Below are positions 51,133-59,666 of a stretch of DNA of 64,000 bases, piece by piece. The DNA comes from Rhizobium mesoamericanum STM3625 (GTDB lineage: Bacteria; Pseudomonadota; Alphaproteobacteria; Rhizobiales; Rhizobiaceae), in NCBI RefSeq assembly GCF_000312665.1, contig NZ_HF536773.1, positions 1-64,000 on the forward strand. Direction: 5' to 3'. The position numbers were made by a program, and so were the translations under genes. The notes below the pieces were generated by a model that had not been told where the DNA came from, ran no database searches, and worked only from the letters and a program-made list of their open reading frames with translations. How positions within the stretch are numbered: position 1 is the stretch's first letter; every line of letters begins with the position of its first letter.

Positions 51133-52235
51133 GACACCAATCCTCGTTCCTCGAGTTGGCGCTGCATTTCGGCGTTTCGGTCGATCGCGTTGCTGGACCG
51201 CACCCATTCGACGAATGCGGACAACGTGTTCTCGAGACGGTGTTGAGGTTCGAAACCCAGTAGTTCACGGGCCTTGGAAATATCGGCGAAGCAATTGCGG
51301 ATGTCGCCGGACCGAACGGTCCCGGTGATCTTCGGCCTGATGCCTGAGAGTCCCATGGCCTCGGCAAGCAAGGTCGCGACCTCAGCAATCTGATAGGCAC
51401 TGCCGCTGCCGACATTGATGACGTGGCCGGTTGCCTGCGGGCATTCCACTGCAAGTCGAAATGCGTGGGCGACATCCAGCACATGCACGAAATCACGCTG
51501 CTGCCGGCCATCCTCGAAGATTGTGGGCGGTTGACCGTTCGCTAGCCGGGAGGCAAAGTTTGCAAGGACTCCCGTGTAGGGGTTCGACAACGCTTGGCCG
51601 ACGCCAAAGACGTTAAACAGACGCAGCGCCACTGCTTCCACGCCGTAAGCTTCGCCGAAAATGAGCACCTGTCGCTCTTGGGCGTACTTTGTCAACGCGT
51701 AGATGGAGGCGAGATCGACCGGCTTTTGCTCATCCGTGGGGACGGGCATCAGGACTTCGCCATTGGGGCCGAGTGGATCCCACCTGCCCTCCTTTGCGAA
51801 CTGGCTTCCCCTGCGGATGTGGCCAAAGCGTTCGCCGGTGCCGGAGACATACACACCTTCGCCATACACGCTCATCGACGACGCAACCACGATGCGACGA
51901 ACCGGTACGCCGATCATCGCCTCGAGAAGAACGGCCGTCCCTAGGTCATTGGCTCCGACATACCGCGCGATTTCATACATTGATTGGCCGACCCCGACTT
52001 CGGCGGCCAAATGGACGACGGCGTCCACATCCTTAAGCGCCTCTCGGACCGCCGACTTGTCCCTTATGTCGGCACGGATAAGTTCAAGCGAACCGAACAG
52101 GTTGGGGTCGGAATCGGCATGCACCTGATCGATCAGGGCATCGAGTATGCGGACTTCATATCCATTTGCGAGAAGTTCCTCAGCGAGATGGCGGCCGATA
52201 AAGCCGCAGCCACCCGTAACAAGAATAAGTGCCAT
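51129..52235 (-). CDS. NAD-dependent sugar epimerase/dehydratase
   Basis: A 368-residue extended SDR, first gene of the glycan operon. Cofactor motif ALILVTGGCGFIGRHLAEEL; substrate/catalytic regions VASSMSVYGEGVYVSGTGER and DLASIYALTKYAQERQVLIF (Tyr-x3-Lys); then LRLFNVFGVGQALSNPYTG. It resembles UDP-galactose/GlcA 4-epimerase-like enzymes acting on nucleotide sugars, but has an insert after the VYGE motif (about residues 125-165). The precise substrate is unknown. It overlaps the fusion gene by 4 bp and lies 260 bp from a divergent MDR dehydrogenase gene. Confidence 0.85.
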   Translation of the reverse strand: MALILVTGGCGFIGRHLAEELLANGYEVRILDALIDQVHADSDPNLFGSLELIRADIRDKSAVREALKDVDAVVHLAAEVGVGQSMYEIARYVGANDLGTAVLLEAMIGVPVRRIVVASSMSVYGEGVYVSGTGERFGHIRRGSQFAKEGRWDPLGPNGEVLMPVPTDEQKPVDLASIYALTKYAQERQVLIFGEAYGVEAVALRLFNVFGVGQALSNPYTGVLANFASRLANGQPPTIFEDGRQQRDFVHVLDVAHAFRLAVECPQATGHVINVGSGSAYQIAEVATLLAEAMGLSGIRPKITGTVRSGDIRNCFADISKARELLGFEPQHRLENTLSAFVEWVRSSNAIDRNAEMQRQLEERGLVS

Positions 52236-52495
52236 GACTCACCTGAAGCTGTGGATTTCTGAGTGTTTCGACCGCCCCGAACAATGAGCCTCAAGGAATG
52301 TTCCTCAGCTATGACATCTTTGTCTTCATTGACTTCATCTATGACTTACCTAGCCGCAGCTTGGTCGCCGCCCGCTGGAGTGGTCGTGTTGCATGCTTCG
52401 CCATAGTGAGGTCGTCAGGAACAAGATCCGCGCGACGTCGTTAGACGTGGGCCGAGCTTTGTAGCTCCAAGCTTCGAAATCGCCCGGAGGAGACA

Positions 52496-53485
52496 ATGAA
52501 CGCAATCTCATCCGCAAGAACGCGGACCATGCGAGCCGCCGTCCTGACCGGGCCTGGGCTATTGCAGATTAACGAAGTTCACCTTCCCGATCCCGGCCAT
52601 CACCAGGTCCGCGTCCGGTTGGAAGGATGCGGCGTCTGTGCCTCTAACCTGGTGCCCTGGGCCGGACCGGAATGGATGCGCTTCCCCACCGAGCCGGGCT
52701 GGTTGGGGCACGAGGGCTGGGGCGTGATCGATGCGATCGGCGAAGAGGTCCACAATCTTACTATTGGCGATCGTGTGGCGGCGTTGAGTTATCACGCCTA
52801 TGCAACCCACGATATCGCCGATCAGGACGCCGTTGTCCGGCTCCCCGCCGCGCTTGACGGCCGGCCGTTTCCGGGTGAGCCCCTCGGTTGTGCCATGAAC
52901 ATTTTCAAACGCTGCGAGATTGAAAGAGGGCAGACGGTCGCAATCGTCGGCATCGGTTTTCTTGGAGCCCTATTGACGCAACTATGCGCGAGAGCTGGTG
53001 CCTATGTCATCGCTATTTCCCGCCGGCAATCCTCTCTCGAACGGGCAAGGCAGGCTGGCGCCCGGGAGACCGTCCAGATGGAGGATCATCGGCATATTGT
53101 CGAGCTTGTAAAGCAGCGCACGGATGGCCGTCTCTGCGATCGGGTTATTGAAGCAGTGGGAAAGCAGTGGCCACTCGATTTGGCCGCAGAACTGACCCGT
53201 GAACGGGGTCGGCTGGTCATTGCAGGATATCACCAGGACGGGCCACGCAGCGTCAACATGCAATTGTGGAACTGGCGTGGTCTCGACGTCATCAATGCTC
53301 ATGAGCGTGACCAGGCTATCTATGTCCAAGGGATCCGAGATGCGGTCGTCGCCATTCAAGCGGGTGCACTGGATCCCTGGCCTCTGTTGACGCACCGCTT
53401 CCCTTTGGAGCGCCTGGATGAAGCATTAAACATGGCACGGGATCGCCCGCATGGTTTTCTCAAGGCTTTGGTCGTTTACCGATGA
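52496..53485 (+). CDS. MDR-family dehydrogenase
   Basis: A 329-residue medium-chain dehydrogenase. Catalytic-zinc-type residues are in LEGCGVCASNLVPW (Cys) and WLGHEGWGVIDA (His-Glu). The structural four-cysteine loop is absent, as in polyol/threonine-type short forms. The Rossmann motif is TVAIVGIGFLGALLTQLCAR. It probably oxidises a sugar or polyol. It overlaps the Gfo/Idh gene by 4 bp and is divergent from the glycan operon, so the two may share control. Confidence 0.8.
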   Translation: MNAISSARTRTMRAAVLTGPGLLQINEVHLPDPGHHQVRVRLEGCGVCASNLVPWAGPEWMRFPTEPGWLGHEGWGVIDAIGEEVHNLTIGDRVAALSYHAYATHDIADQDAVVRLPAALDGRPFPGEPLGCAMNIFKRCEIERGQTVAIVGIGFLGALLTQLCARAGAYVIAISRRQSSLERARQAGARETVQMEDHRHIVELVKQRTDGRLCDRVIEAVGKQWPLDLAAELTRERGRLVIAGYHQDGPRSVNMQLWNWRGLDVINAHERDQAIYVQGIRDAVVAIQAGALDPWPLLTHRFPLERLDEALNMARDRPHGFLKALVVYR

Positions 53486-54528
53486 ATGAAATTGCCGCCC
53501 TCAAAGATCACAAGCGAACACATACTGGCCTCCCGAGGGTAGGTTTCCTCGGTGTCGGCTGGATTGGCCGCCAGCGCATGCAGGCGATCTTGGAGGCAGG
53601 AATGATCGAGGCTGCGGCGATTTGCGACCCCTCGCCCGAGATGGCGATGGAAGCGCTGAAGCTCGCACCAGAAGCCGCAATCGTGCCATCCTTCGATTGC
53701 CTGCTAAATCTTGCTCTCGATGGCGTCGTCATCGCCACGCCAAGTGCGCTGCATGCACAACAGTCAATCCAAGCACTACAGCGGGGGATGGCTGTTTTCT
53801 GCCAAAAGCCGCTTGGTCGTACGAAATGCGAAGTCGAAGCGGTGGTTGCGGCAGCTCGCAGGGCCGACAGGCTCCTATGTGTCGACCTCTCCTATCGCCA
53901 TACCGCTGGAATGACCCTTATCCGTGATCTCGTCCGTTCAGACGCGATCGGCAGAGTCTTTGCGGCCGATCTGACGTTCCACAATGCCTACGGGCCGGAT
54001 AAGGCATGGTTCTACGACAAGACACTGTCGGGTGGTGGCTGTGTCATAGACCTTGGCACTCACTTGGTCGATCTCGCCCTTTGGACGCTTGGCCATCCGC
54101 CCGTCGACACGGTTGTTAGCAAGCTTTTGCGGAAAGGAAGCCCTGCTCATCCCGAGAGTGGCGACGTTGAGGACTTTGCGACCGCCGTGATTACACTTTC
54201 AACCGGCACTGTCGTGCGACTGATCTGCTCCTGGCATCTCCAGGCGGGTCGCGATGCGGTCATCAGCGCCAGCTTCTACGGCACGAAGGGAGGACTGGCC
54301 CTACATAACGTCGGCGGATCCTTTTATGACTTCGTCGCTGAGCACTATCGTGGAACGCAGACTGCAGTGCTCTGCTCACCGCCGGATATTTGGGCAGGTC
54401 GTGGTGTTGTCGATTGGGCCAAACGTCTTGTGGCGAACGGGGCATATGACAGCGAATGCGAAGAGTTGATCGAAGTGAGCGCTGTACTCGATCGGATTTA
54501 TCACAGCGCTTGCGATCAGTCGCCATGA
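53482..54528 (+). CDS. Gfo/Idh/MocA-family oxidoreductase
   Basis: A 348-residue NAD(P)-dependent sugar oxidoreductase. The Rossmann N-terminus is VGFLGVGWIGRQRMQAILEA, the conserved Lys is in GMAVFCQKPLGRTKCEVEAV (QKP instead of the usual EKP), and the C-terminal domain has SGGGCVIDLGTHLVDLALWT with the His typical of the family. It probably acts on a sugar, NDP-sugar or inositol. It is coupled to the MDR dehydrogenase and followed after 112 bp by a cytochrome c gene. Confidence 0.85.
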   Translation: MNEIAALKDHKRTHTGLPRVGFLGVGWIGRQRMQAILEAGMIEAAAICDPSPEMAMEALKLAPEAAIVPSFDCLLNLALDGVVIATPSALHAQQSIQALQRGMAVFCQKPLGRTKCEVEAVVAAARRADRLLCVDLSYRHTAGMTLIRDLVRSDAIGRVFAADLTFHNAYGPDKAWFYDKTLSGGGCVIDLGTHLVDLALWTLGHPPVDTVVSKLLRKGSPAHPESGDVEDFATAVITLSTGTVVRLICSWHLQAGRDAVISASFYGTKGGLALHNVGGSFYDFVAEHYRGTQTAVLCSPPDIWAGRGVVDWAKRLVANGAYDSECEELIEVSAVLDRIYHSACDQSP

Positions 54529-54640
54529 CGCCGCGAAAGTATCACGGTCGGCACCAATGTCGATCAAACTGTTGTCGAACCCAAGGAAGCCCCCCGATTG
54601 GAGTGGTACTCACCCTTGTGTTCTTTCATTGGAGACATCA

Positions 54641-55567
54641 ATGGGATCGGCGCGTCCGTTTGCGCGCATTCTGATTTTGCTTTCCGTCGCGGCGGTGTTT
54701 GCGTTCGCCATAATCTGGGCGGTGACCAAACCCGTCTCACCAGTCGCCGCGGGTGATTACCACCTGCTGCGTAAAGGGGATCCGGAAAAGGGCAAGCTCC
54801 TGTTTGCAGCAGGCGACTGCGCTTCCTGCCATGCCACCCCGGGTCAGGACGATCGATTGCGTCTGGGTGGCGGTCTGGCGCTGGCATCAACCTTCGGGAC
54901 ATTTCGCGCGCCAAACATATCGCCGGATCCCATCGACGGCGTTGGGGCATGGAGCAGCGCCGATTTCGCCAATGCAATGTTAGGGGGCGTGTCGCCACAC
55001 AACGAGCATTATTATCCCGTGTTTCCCTACACCAGTTTCACCGGAATGCGGCTGGCCGATATCGGCGACCTTTGGGCCTATCTCAAAACACTACCTGCTG
55101 TTTCCGGTCGCGCCCCTCCGCACGATCTCTTCGCTCTGTTTCGCGTCCGCCGCCTCATCGGCCTGTGGAAATTACTGTTTTTTCACCAGAATTTCTCCGA
55201 GGTGCACACAACGGGCGACGCCGCGCTCGACCGGGGAAGCTATCTGGTGGAAACCGTCGGCCACTGTGCAGAATGCCATTCTTCCCGCAATCTGTTCGGC
55301 GCGATCAAGCCCTCAACGCGTTTCGCCGGTGGACCCGATCCTGAAAACACGGGGTTCATTCCCAACATCACTCCGAGCAGGATCGGAACCTGGTCGGAGG
55401 AAGATATCGCCGAAATGCTAAAAACCGGCAACACACCGGACCATGGGCGGGTGGGGTCCTCCATGGCGGATGTCGTTGCCAATACCGCGTTGCTGCCGCA
55501 AAGCGATCGTGAAGCGATCGCACGTTACGTCAAATCTCTTCCGCCGCGCCCGACGCCCCATCCGTGA
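54641..55567 (+). CDS. Diheme c-type cytochrome
   Basis: A 308-residue periplasmic cytochrome with one N-terminal membrane anchor (ILILLSVAAVFAFAIIWAVT). Two haem c sites are visible: FAAGDCASCHATPG and TVGHCAECHSSRN. The layout is like the cytochrome subunits that take electrons from membrane alcohol, aldehyde or sugar dehydrogenases, such as gluconate or aldehyde dehydrogenase, although those usually carry three haems. The start at 54641 follows TTGGAGACATCA. It could pass electrons from the neighbouring dehydrogenases or simply feed the oxidase beside it. Convergent with the next operon. Confidence 0.85.
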   Translation: MGSARPFARILILLSVAAVFAFAIIWAVTKPVSPVAAGDYHLLRKGDPEKGKLLFAAGDCASCHATPGQDDRLRLGGGLALASTFGTFRAPNISPDPIDGVGAWSSADFANAMLGGVSPHNEHYYPVFPYTSFTGMRLADIGDLWAYLKTLPAVSGRAPPHDLFALFRVRRLIGLWKLLFFHQNFSEVHTTGDAALDRGSYLVETVGHCAECHSSRNLFGAIKPSTRFAGGPDPENTGFIPNITPSRIGTWSEEDIAEMLKTGNTPDHGRVGSSMADVVANTALLPQSDREAIARYVKSLPPRPTPHP

Positions 55568-55573
55568 GAAGCT

Positions 55574-55990
55574 TCAATGCGCGTAAAGATAGGCCGCCAG
55601 ATCGCGGGCTTCCTGTTGCGTGATCCCGGTGGCGGGCATGGCGGTATTGGGGATGACAGCTTGTGGCGAGACGATCCAATGAACGAGATTGTCGGCGTTA
55701 TTGTCGACAGTACCCGCGATATAGACGCGTTGCCGGATATTCGACAGCGGGGCTGCCACCTTTCCGTCCGCACCCGCAATACCGGGTATCGTGTGGCAGC
55801 CTGCGCAGCCGTATCTTCGGAAGGTAACTGGAGCCTTTGACGGATCGCCTCCCGTGAGGTCGCGTGCCACCTCCACGCGTTGCCTGACGTTCTTTATCCA
55901 AACACCGGCGGCGAAGGCTGCCGTGGAACCAACGAGTATCGCCATCAGCCAGAGTTTGCCATATCTGTCAAAGGCGGAGAGGCTGGACAT
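55574..55990 (-). CDS. Membrane-anchored monohaem cytochrome c
   Basis: A 138-residue cytochrome c with an N-terminal anchor (LWLMAILVGSTAAFAAGVWI). One haem site, FRRYGCAGCHTIPGIAGADG; the distal Met is probably in IPNTAMPATGIT. It is the last gene of the leftward respiratory operon and overlaps the ctaG-like gene by 23 bp. It probably donates electrons to the terminal oxidase. The start at 55990 gives MSSLSAFDRYG. Confidence 0.85.
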   Translation of the reverse strand: MSSLSAFDRYGKLWLMAILVGSTAAFAAGVWIKNVRQRVEVARDLTGGDPSKAPVTFRRYGCAGCHTIPGIAGADGKVAAPLSNIRQRVYIAGTVDNNADNLVHWIVSPQAVIPNTAMPATGITQQEARDLAAYLYAH

Positions 55991-56876
55991 GGTCGCTCCT
56001 TCTGCCCGAGACGGAAATCCACAGTGCCACCATCGCCAATGCAGCACCGGCATAAACGGTTCCCGCCGGCACCCACATGATTATGCCGGCCAACTGTTGA
56101 TCTTCCAACGGGCTCAAATGCCATGCTTGCGTATAGCGCGTCTGGGTAAAGTAGAGGGCCCTCGGGGCTAGCGCCATCAGCGCTCCGAGAGCCGAGGTGT
56201 GTAACATCGTGACGATGAGGTGCCATGCAGCGATACCGTAATTGCTTCGCCAGCACATCGCCCACCAAAACAGGACGGCGGCGAAGAAGAAGCTGAAATG
56301 CTGCACCCGATGCAGGATAACATTCGTGATGGCTGCATCGAAAATCACCGGCGCATGCCAAGCCCAGACGACGACGCCATGCAGCAGGGTGGCATTGAGC
56401 CCGGCACTTAAACGTCTCCAGCTGATTTGAATAACATTGGCCTTCATGAGCCTTCCCGTGCTGCGTCTAAGAGAGGCTGGTAGACCCCACAGTAGCAAGC
56501 CCACTGGCCGCGCAAGCACGATCATTGGCGCGGCAATTGTCATCAGGATCTCGTGCTCGATCATATGCGCCAAGAAGAGATGCTCGCCCAGCCAGTGTAA
56601 TGGCGAAATCAGTGCGCCAGCGATAGCGAGCCAGCCGCTCCAAAAGCATATTGACCGCCGGAGCATGACGCGCCGGCCGCGTCCTGCCCGCCGCCATATG
56701 GCCAAAAAACCTCGCGCATAAAGAACGCCGACGACGCAGATCGGCGTCACGATCCATGGATCGAAGGTCCACGCGGGTTGGAGAGTGTTCTCGGCGAGTT
56801 CATGCGCCGACACCGTCCTCGCAACAACACAAAGCAGGAGTGCCACCGCTAGCGTTGGCAAGCATCGATAAGCCAT
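55968..56876 (-). CDS. ctaG: Cytochrome oxidase assembly protein, CtaG/Caa3_CtaG type
   Basis: A 302-residue membrane protein with a possible signal segment (LPTLAVALLLCVVARTVSAH) and about seven TM helices. The family is the caa3_CtaG type, recognised by LISPLHWLGEHLFLAHMIEH, then EILMTIAAPMIVLARPVGLL, and the His-rich WAWHAPVIFDAAITNVILHR VQH. These proteins help insert copper into the oxidase. It overlaps the upstream small membrane gene by 28 bp and the downstream cytochrome gene by 23 bp. Confidence 0.85.
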   Translation of the reverse strand: MAYRCLPTLAVALLLCVVARTVSAHELAENTLQPAWTFDPWIVTPICVVGVLYARGFLAIWRRAGRGRRVMLRRSICFWSGWLAIAGALISPLHWLGEHLFLAHMIEHEILMTIAAPMIVLARPVGLLLWGLPASLRRSTGRLMKANVIQISWRRLSAGLNATLLHGVVVWAWHAPVIFDAAITNVILHRVQHFSFFFAAVLFWWAMCWRSNYGIAAWHLIVTMLHTSALGALMALAPRALYFTQTRYTQAWHLSPLEDQQLAGIIMWVPAGTVYAGAALAMVALWISVSGRRSDHVQPLRL

Positions 56877-57157
56877 GAGCCGACCCCCTGCAAAATGAGC
56901 GCAAAGGCGAAGATCAGTCCGGTCAGAAAGCTGAGATCGCATAGAAAAAGTGTGGTGCGGGCGCTGGTCGACGCCCTCCCAGACCGCGAGATCAAGGCGC
57001 TGCCGATCGCCAGCAAGATCGCAACCATGCAACCTAGCACCGTCAACGACATTTTATTGCCGCAGTCGGCATAGGGCAGAACCAGGCCAAGCTGCATGTT
57101 GACGGCCCAGATCGCTGGCGCGATAACCAGACCGGCGTATCTCGCCGTCGTCATCAT
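56849..57157 (-). CDS. Small membrane protein of the oxidase operon
   Basis: A 102-residue protein with three hydrophobic helices (ARYAGLVIAPAIWAVNMQLG, MSLTVLGCMVAILLAIGSAL, LTGLIFAFALILQGVGSWLI). No domain name was recognised; such proteins are regularly found between subunit III and CtaG in caa3-type operons. It starts in the subunit III stop (ATGA overlap) and may be an assembly or small structural subunit. Confidence 0.65.
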   Translation of the reverse strand: MMTTARYAGLVIAPAIWAVNMQLGLVLPYADCGNKMSLTVLGCMVAILLAIGSALISRSGRASTSARTTLFLCDLSFLTGLIFAFALILQGVGSWLIDACQR

Positions 57158-57756
57158 AGCCGTGGCACCCAATAAATGCACAGGTATAAAGGAATCCAGG
57201 CGACCACCACAAAGTTCCAATAAAGCGCGTTGTCCTGAACGTCACCGTAACGGCGCGGATTGTCGGCATGACGAGAAAACATCAGACAGGTCAAAACCAA
57301 TGTATCGATGAGGTCTGTCAGGATATGCGTCGTATGAAGGCCAAGCATGACCCAGATGATCGACCCATAGGCGTTGTCGTCCCACCTCACTCCAAGCACC
57401 TGAAACTCGAAGAAGCGCAATATCAGCGGCAGCGTTCCCAACGCCGACATGACAATCAGTCCAATGCGCACGCGCTTCAGATCCTGGCGACACGCCAGTC
57501 GCGACAGGACCACGTTCGGCACGACACTTGCCAGCAAAAGCACCGTGAGAAGCGTTCCAGGCCAGATCCCCGGCGCCGGTGCATCAGTCGGCCACGTCTT
57601 GGCGATGCTCATCAGATAGAAATAGACGGCTATCGCCAGACCGAAACCGGACCCTTCAATCAGCATGAATGCGCAGGTTCCCCACCATGTAAGGCTTGCC
57701 GTTCCCATGCCATGGAGGGGAAGCTTTGAAACGTCGAGGACGACACGCTCCTTCAA
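57154..57756 (-). CDS. Cytochrome c oxidase subunit III-like protein
   Basis: A 200-residue membrane protein with about five hydrophobic helices. Recognisable subunit III features are WWGTCAFMLIEGSGFGLAIA (with the helix-3-type Glu), then LGLHTTHILTDLIDTLVLTC and ALYWNFVVVAWIPLYLCIYW. A TTG start at 57756 is proposed because it overlaps the ctaD stop (TTGA) and GGAGG lies about 7 nt upstream. No ATG gives a sensible length. Typical caa3 subunit III proteins are of similar size. Confidence 0.75.
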   Translation of the reverse strand: MKERVVLDVSKLPLHGMGTASLTWWGTCAFMLIEGSGFGLAIAVYFYLMSIAKTWPTDAPAPGIWPGTLLTVLLLASVVPNVVLSRLACRQDLKRVRIGLIVMSALGTLPLILRFFEFQVLGVRWDDNAYGSIIWVMLGLHTTHILTDLIDTLVLTCLMFSRHADNPRRYGDVQDNALYWNFVVVAWIPLYLCIYWVPRL

Positions 57757-59666
57757 GACTCGTCCTCCGGTACATTCTTGGGCCAGAACCAGGCGATCAA
57801 CGCAACCGCGATCGGGATCGATCCCCAGACAACGGCCCAGGGAGAGAGTATCGACCAAATGAGCATGACCGTGGTCGCAATCGCGCTATAGAAAGGCCAT
57901 ATCGAATTTCTGGGGGATGCTTCTCGCACCTCTGCCTGCGCTTCGACGAGGCTGCTGACGATGAGTTCGCGTCGATCGGCGTCAAGCCCCGTAGAAACAG
58001 TCAGTTCGTCAGGCTCGCTCCAAAGAGGCTCGCGATCGTTCACGACCGGAATGCGAACGAAATTGAAAGCCGGCGGGGGTGACGAGGTGGCCCATTCGAG
58101 CGTGGAGGCCCGCCAGGGATTTGCACCGGAGGGCCTGCCTGATCGCGCGCTGCGAAACACGTCGATGAAGAATAGGAAAAAGCCCAAGGCAAGGATGAGC
58201 GCGCTTGCACTGACAAAGAGGTTCATGCCGGCCCACGGCATCTCGGGCTGATAGGTATAGATGCGCCGCGGCATTCCCTCGAGGCCCAGAATGTGCATCG
58301 GAAAAAATGTCATGTTGAAGCCGACGAAGATGAGACCGAATGCCAGACGCCCGAGTGTTTCGCTCATCAGGCGTCCCGTCATTTTTGGAAACCAGTAGTA
58401 AATCGCTCCGAGCAGCGGAAAGACGGCGCCGCCTATGAGCACGTAGTGAAAGTGAGCAACCACGAAATACGTATCGTGGACCTGTGTGTCGAAAGGCACG
58501 GACGCGACCATCACGCCAGTCAAGCCGCCGATGACGAAGGTAATGATGAAGCCAACGACAAACAGAAGCGGAGTCGTAAACTGCGGCCGCCCATCCCAAA
58601 GAGTAGCCAACCAGCAAAATATCTGCACACCGGCCGGAACGGCGATCGCCATGCTGGAGGCTGTAAAGAAACTCTCTCCGACCTGCGGCAGGCCGACGAC
58701 AAACATGTGGTGCACCCAAAGACCGAAGGCCAACACTCCCGTGGCAATGAGCGCCATGACGACCAGATGGTATCCGAACACGGGTCGCCGCGCGAAGGTG
58801 GAGACGATTGCCGATACCATTCCGACGGCCGGAACAAAGATGATGTAGACCTCTGGATGGCCAAAGAACCAGAACAGATGCTGCCATAACAGTGCGTCGC
58901 CGCCTTCGGCCGGATTGAAAAAATGCGTACCGACGAGGCGATCAAGGATGAGCGACGAGCTTGCGAGCATGATTGCTGGCATCGCCATGATAATCATGAA
59001 GGAGGTCACGAGCATGGCCCAGACGAACACCGGTATGCGGTCGAGCGACATGCCGGGTGCGCGTTGCTTGAACACAGTGACGACGATCTCCACCGCGACT
59101 GCCAGGGCAGAAAGCTCGGTGAACGTGATCATCTGGGCCCAGATATCGGCTCGCTTGCCGGCCCCGTATTCCGGACCGGAAAGCGGCACGTAGGCGAACC
59201 ACCCGACGTCCGGGCCCGCGTCAAGCGCGAAGGCAATCCATAGCAGCAAGCCTCCGGCCACATAGATCCAGTAGGAAAAGGCGTTCAGACGCGGGAAGGC
59301 AATGTTGCGCGTTCCCACCATCAGCGGCACGAGGTAGACCCCCATGGCTTCCATAACAGGGACCGCAAAGAGGAACATCATTGTCGATCCGTGCATGGTG
59401 AAGATCTGATTGTAACGGTCGGGTCCGATGAACCGCGCCTCGGGCTGAGCCAACTGCAGGCGCATGGCAAGAGCGAGAAGTCCGCCCAGCACCAGAAAGA
59501 AGAAGGCCGTGGTTATATAGCGGCGCCCGATAATCTTGTGATCGACCGTCGAAAGGGCGCCCCATAGGCCGCTTGGCGTCGCCCACGTCTTGGCAAGGCG
59601 ACGTTCGAGGTCGTCTTTGTCCAGATCGACGCTGGCCTGTTCGGCTGGACTGGTTTCGTCATTCAT
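57753..59666 (-). CDS. ctaD: Cytochrome c oxidase subunit I
   Basis: A 637-residue haem-copper oxidase core with 12 helices plus two C-terminal ones. Metal ligands are visible: low-spin haem His in FTMHGSTMMFLF, CuB His and cross-linked Tyr in WFFGHPEVYIIF, two CuB His in GLWVHHMFVVGL, and the two haem ligands in VVAHFHYVLIGG. The GHPEVY motif marks an A1-type (D/K-channel) oxidase. The C-terminal extension (about residues 540-637, with WPFYSAIATTVMLIWSILSP) resembles a fused subunit IV-like piece. It overlaps both neighbouring genes by 4 bp. Confidence 0.95.
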   Translation of the reverse strand: MNDETSPAEQASVDLDKDDLERRLAKTWATPSGLWGALSTVDHKIIGRRYITTAFFFLVLGGLLALAMRLQLAQPEARFIGPDRYNQIFTMHGSTMMFLFAVPVMEAMGVYLVPLMVGTRNIAFPRLNAFSYWIYVAGGLLLWIAFALDAGPDVGWFAYVPLSGPEYGAGKRADIWAQMITFTELSALAVAVEIVVTVFKQRAPGMSLDRIPVFVWAMLVTSFMIIMAMPAIMLASSSLILDRLVGTHFFNPAEGGDALLWQHLFWFFGHPEVYIIFVPAVGMVSAIVSTFARRPVFGYHLVVMALIATGVLAFGLWVHHMFVVGLPQVGESFFTASSMAIAVPAGVQIFCWLATLWDGRPQFTTPLLFVVGFIITFVIGGLTGVMVASVPFDTQVHDTYFVVAHFHYVLIGGAVFPLLGAIYYWFPKMTGRLMSETLGRLAFGLIFVGFNMTFFPMHILGLEGMPRRIYTYQPEMPWAGMNLFVSASALILALGFFLFFIDVFRSARSGRPSGANPWRASTLEWATSSPPPAFNFVRIPVVNDREPLWSEPDELTVSTGLDADRRELIVSSLVEAQAEVREASPRNSIWPFYSAIATTVMLIWSILSPWAVVWGSIPIAVALIAWFWPKNVPEDES

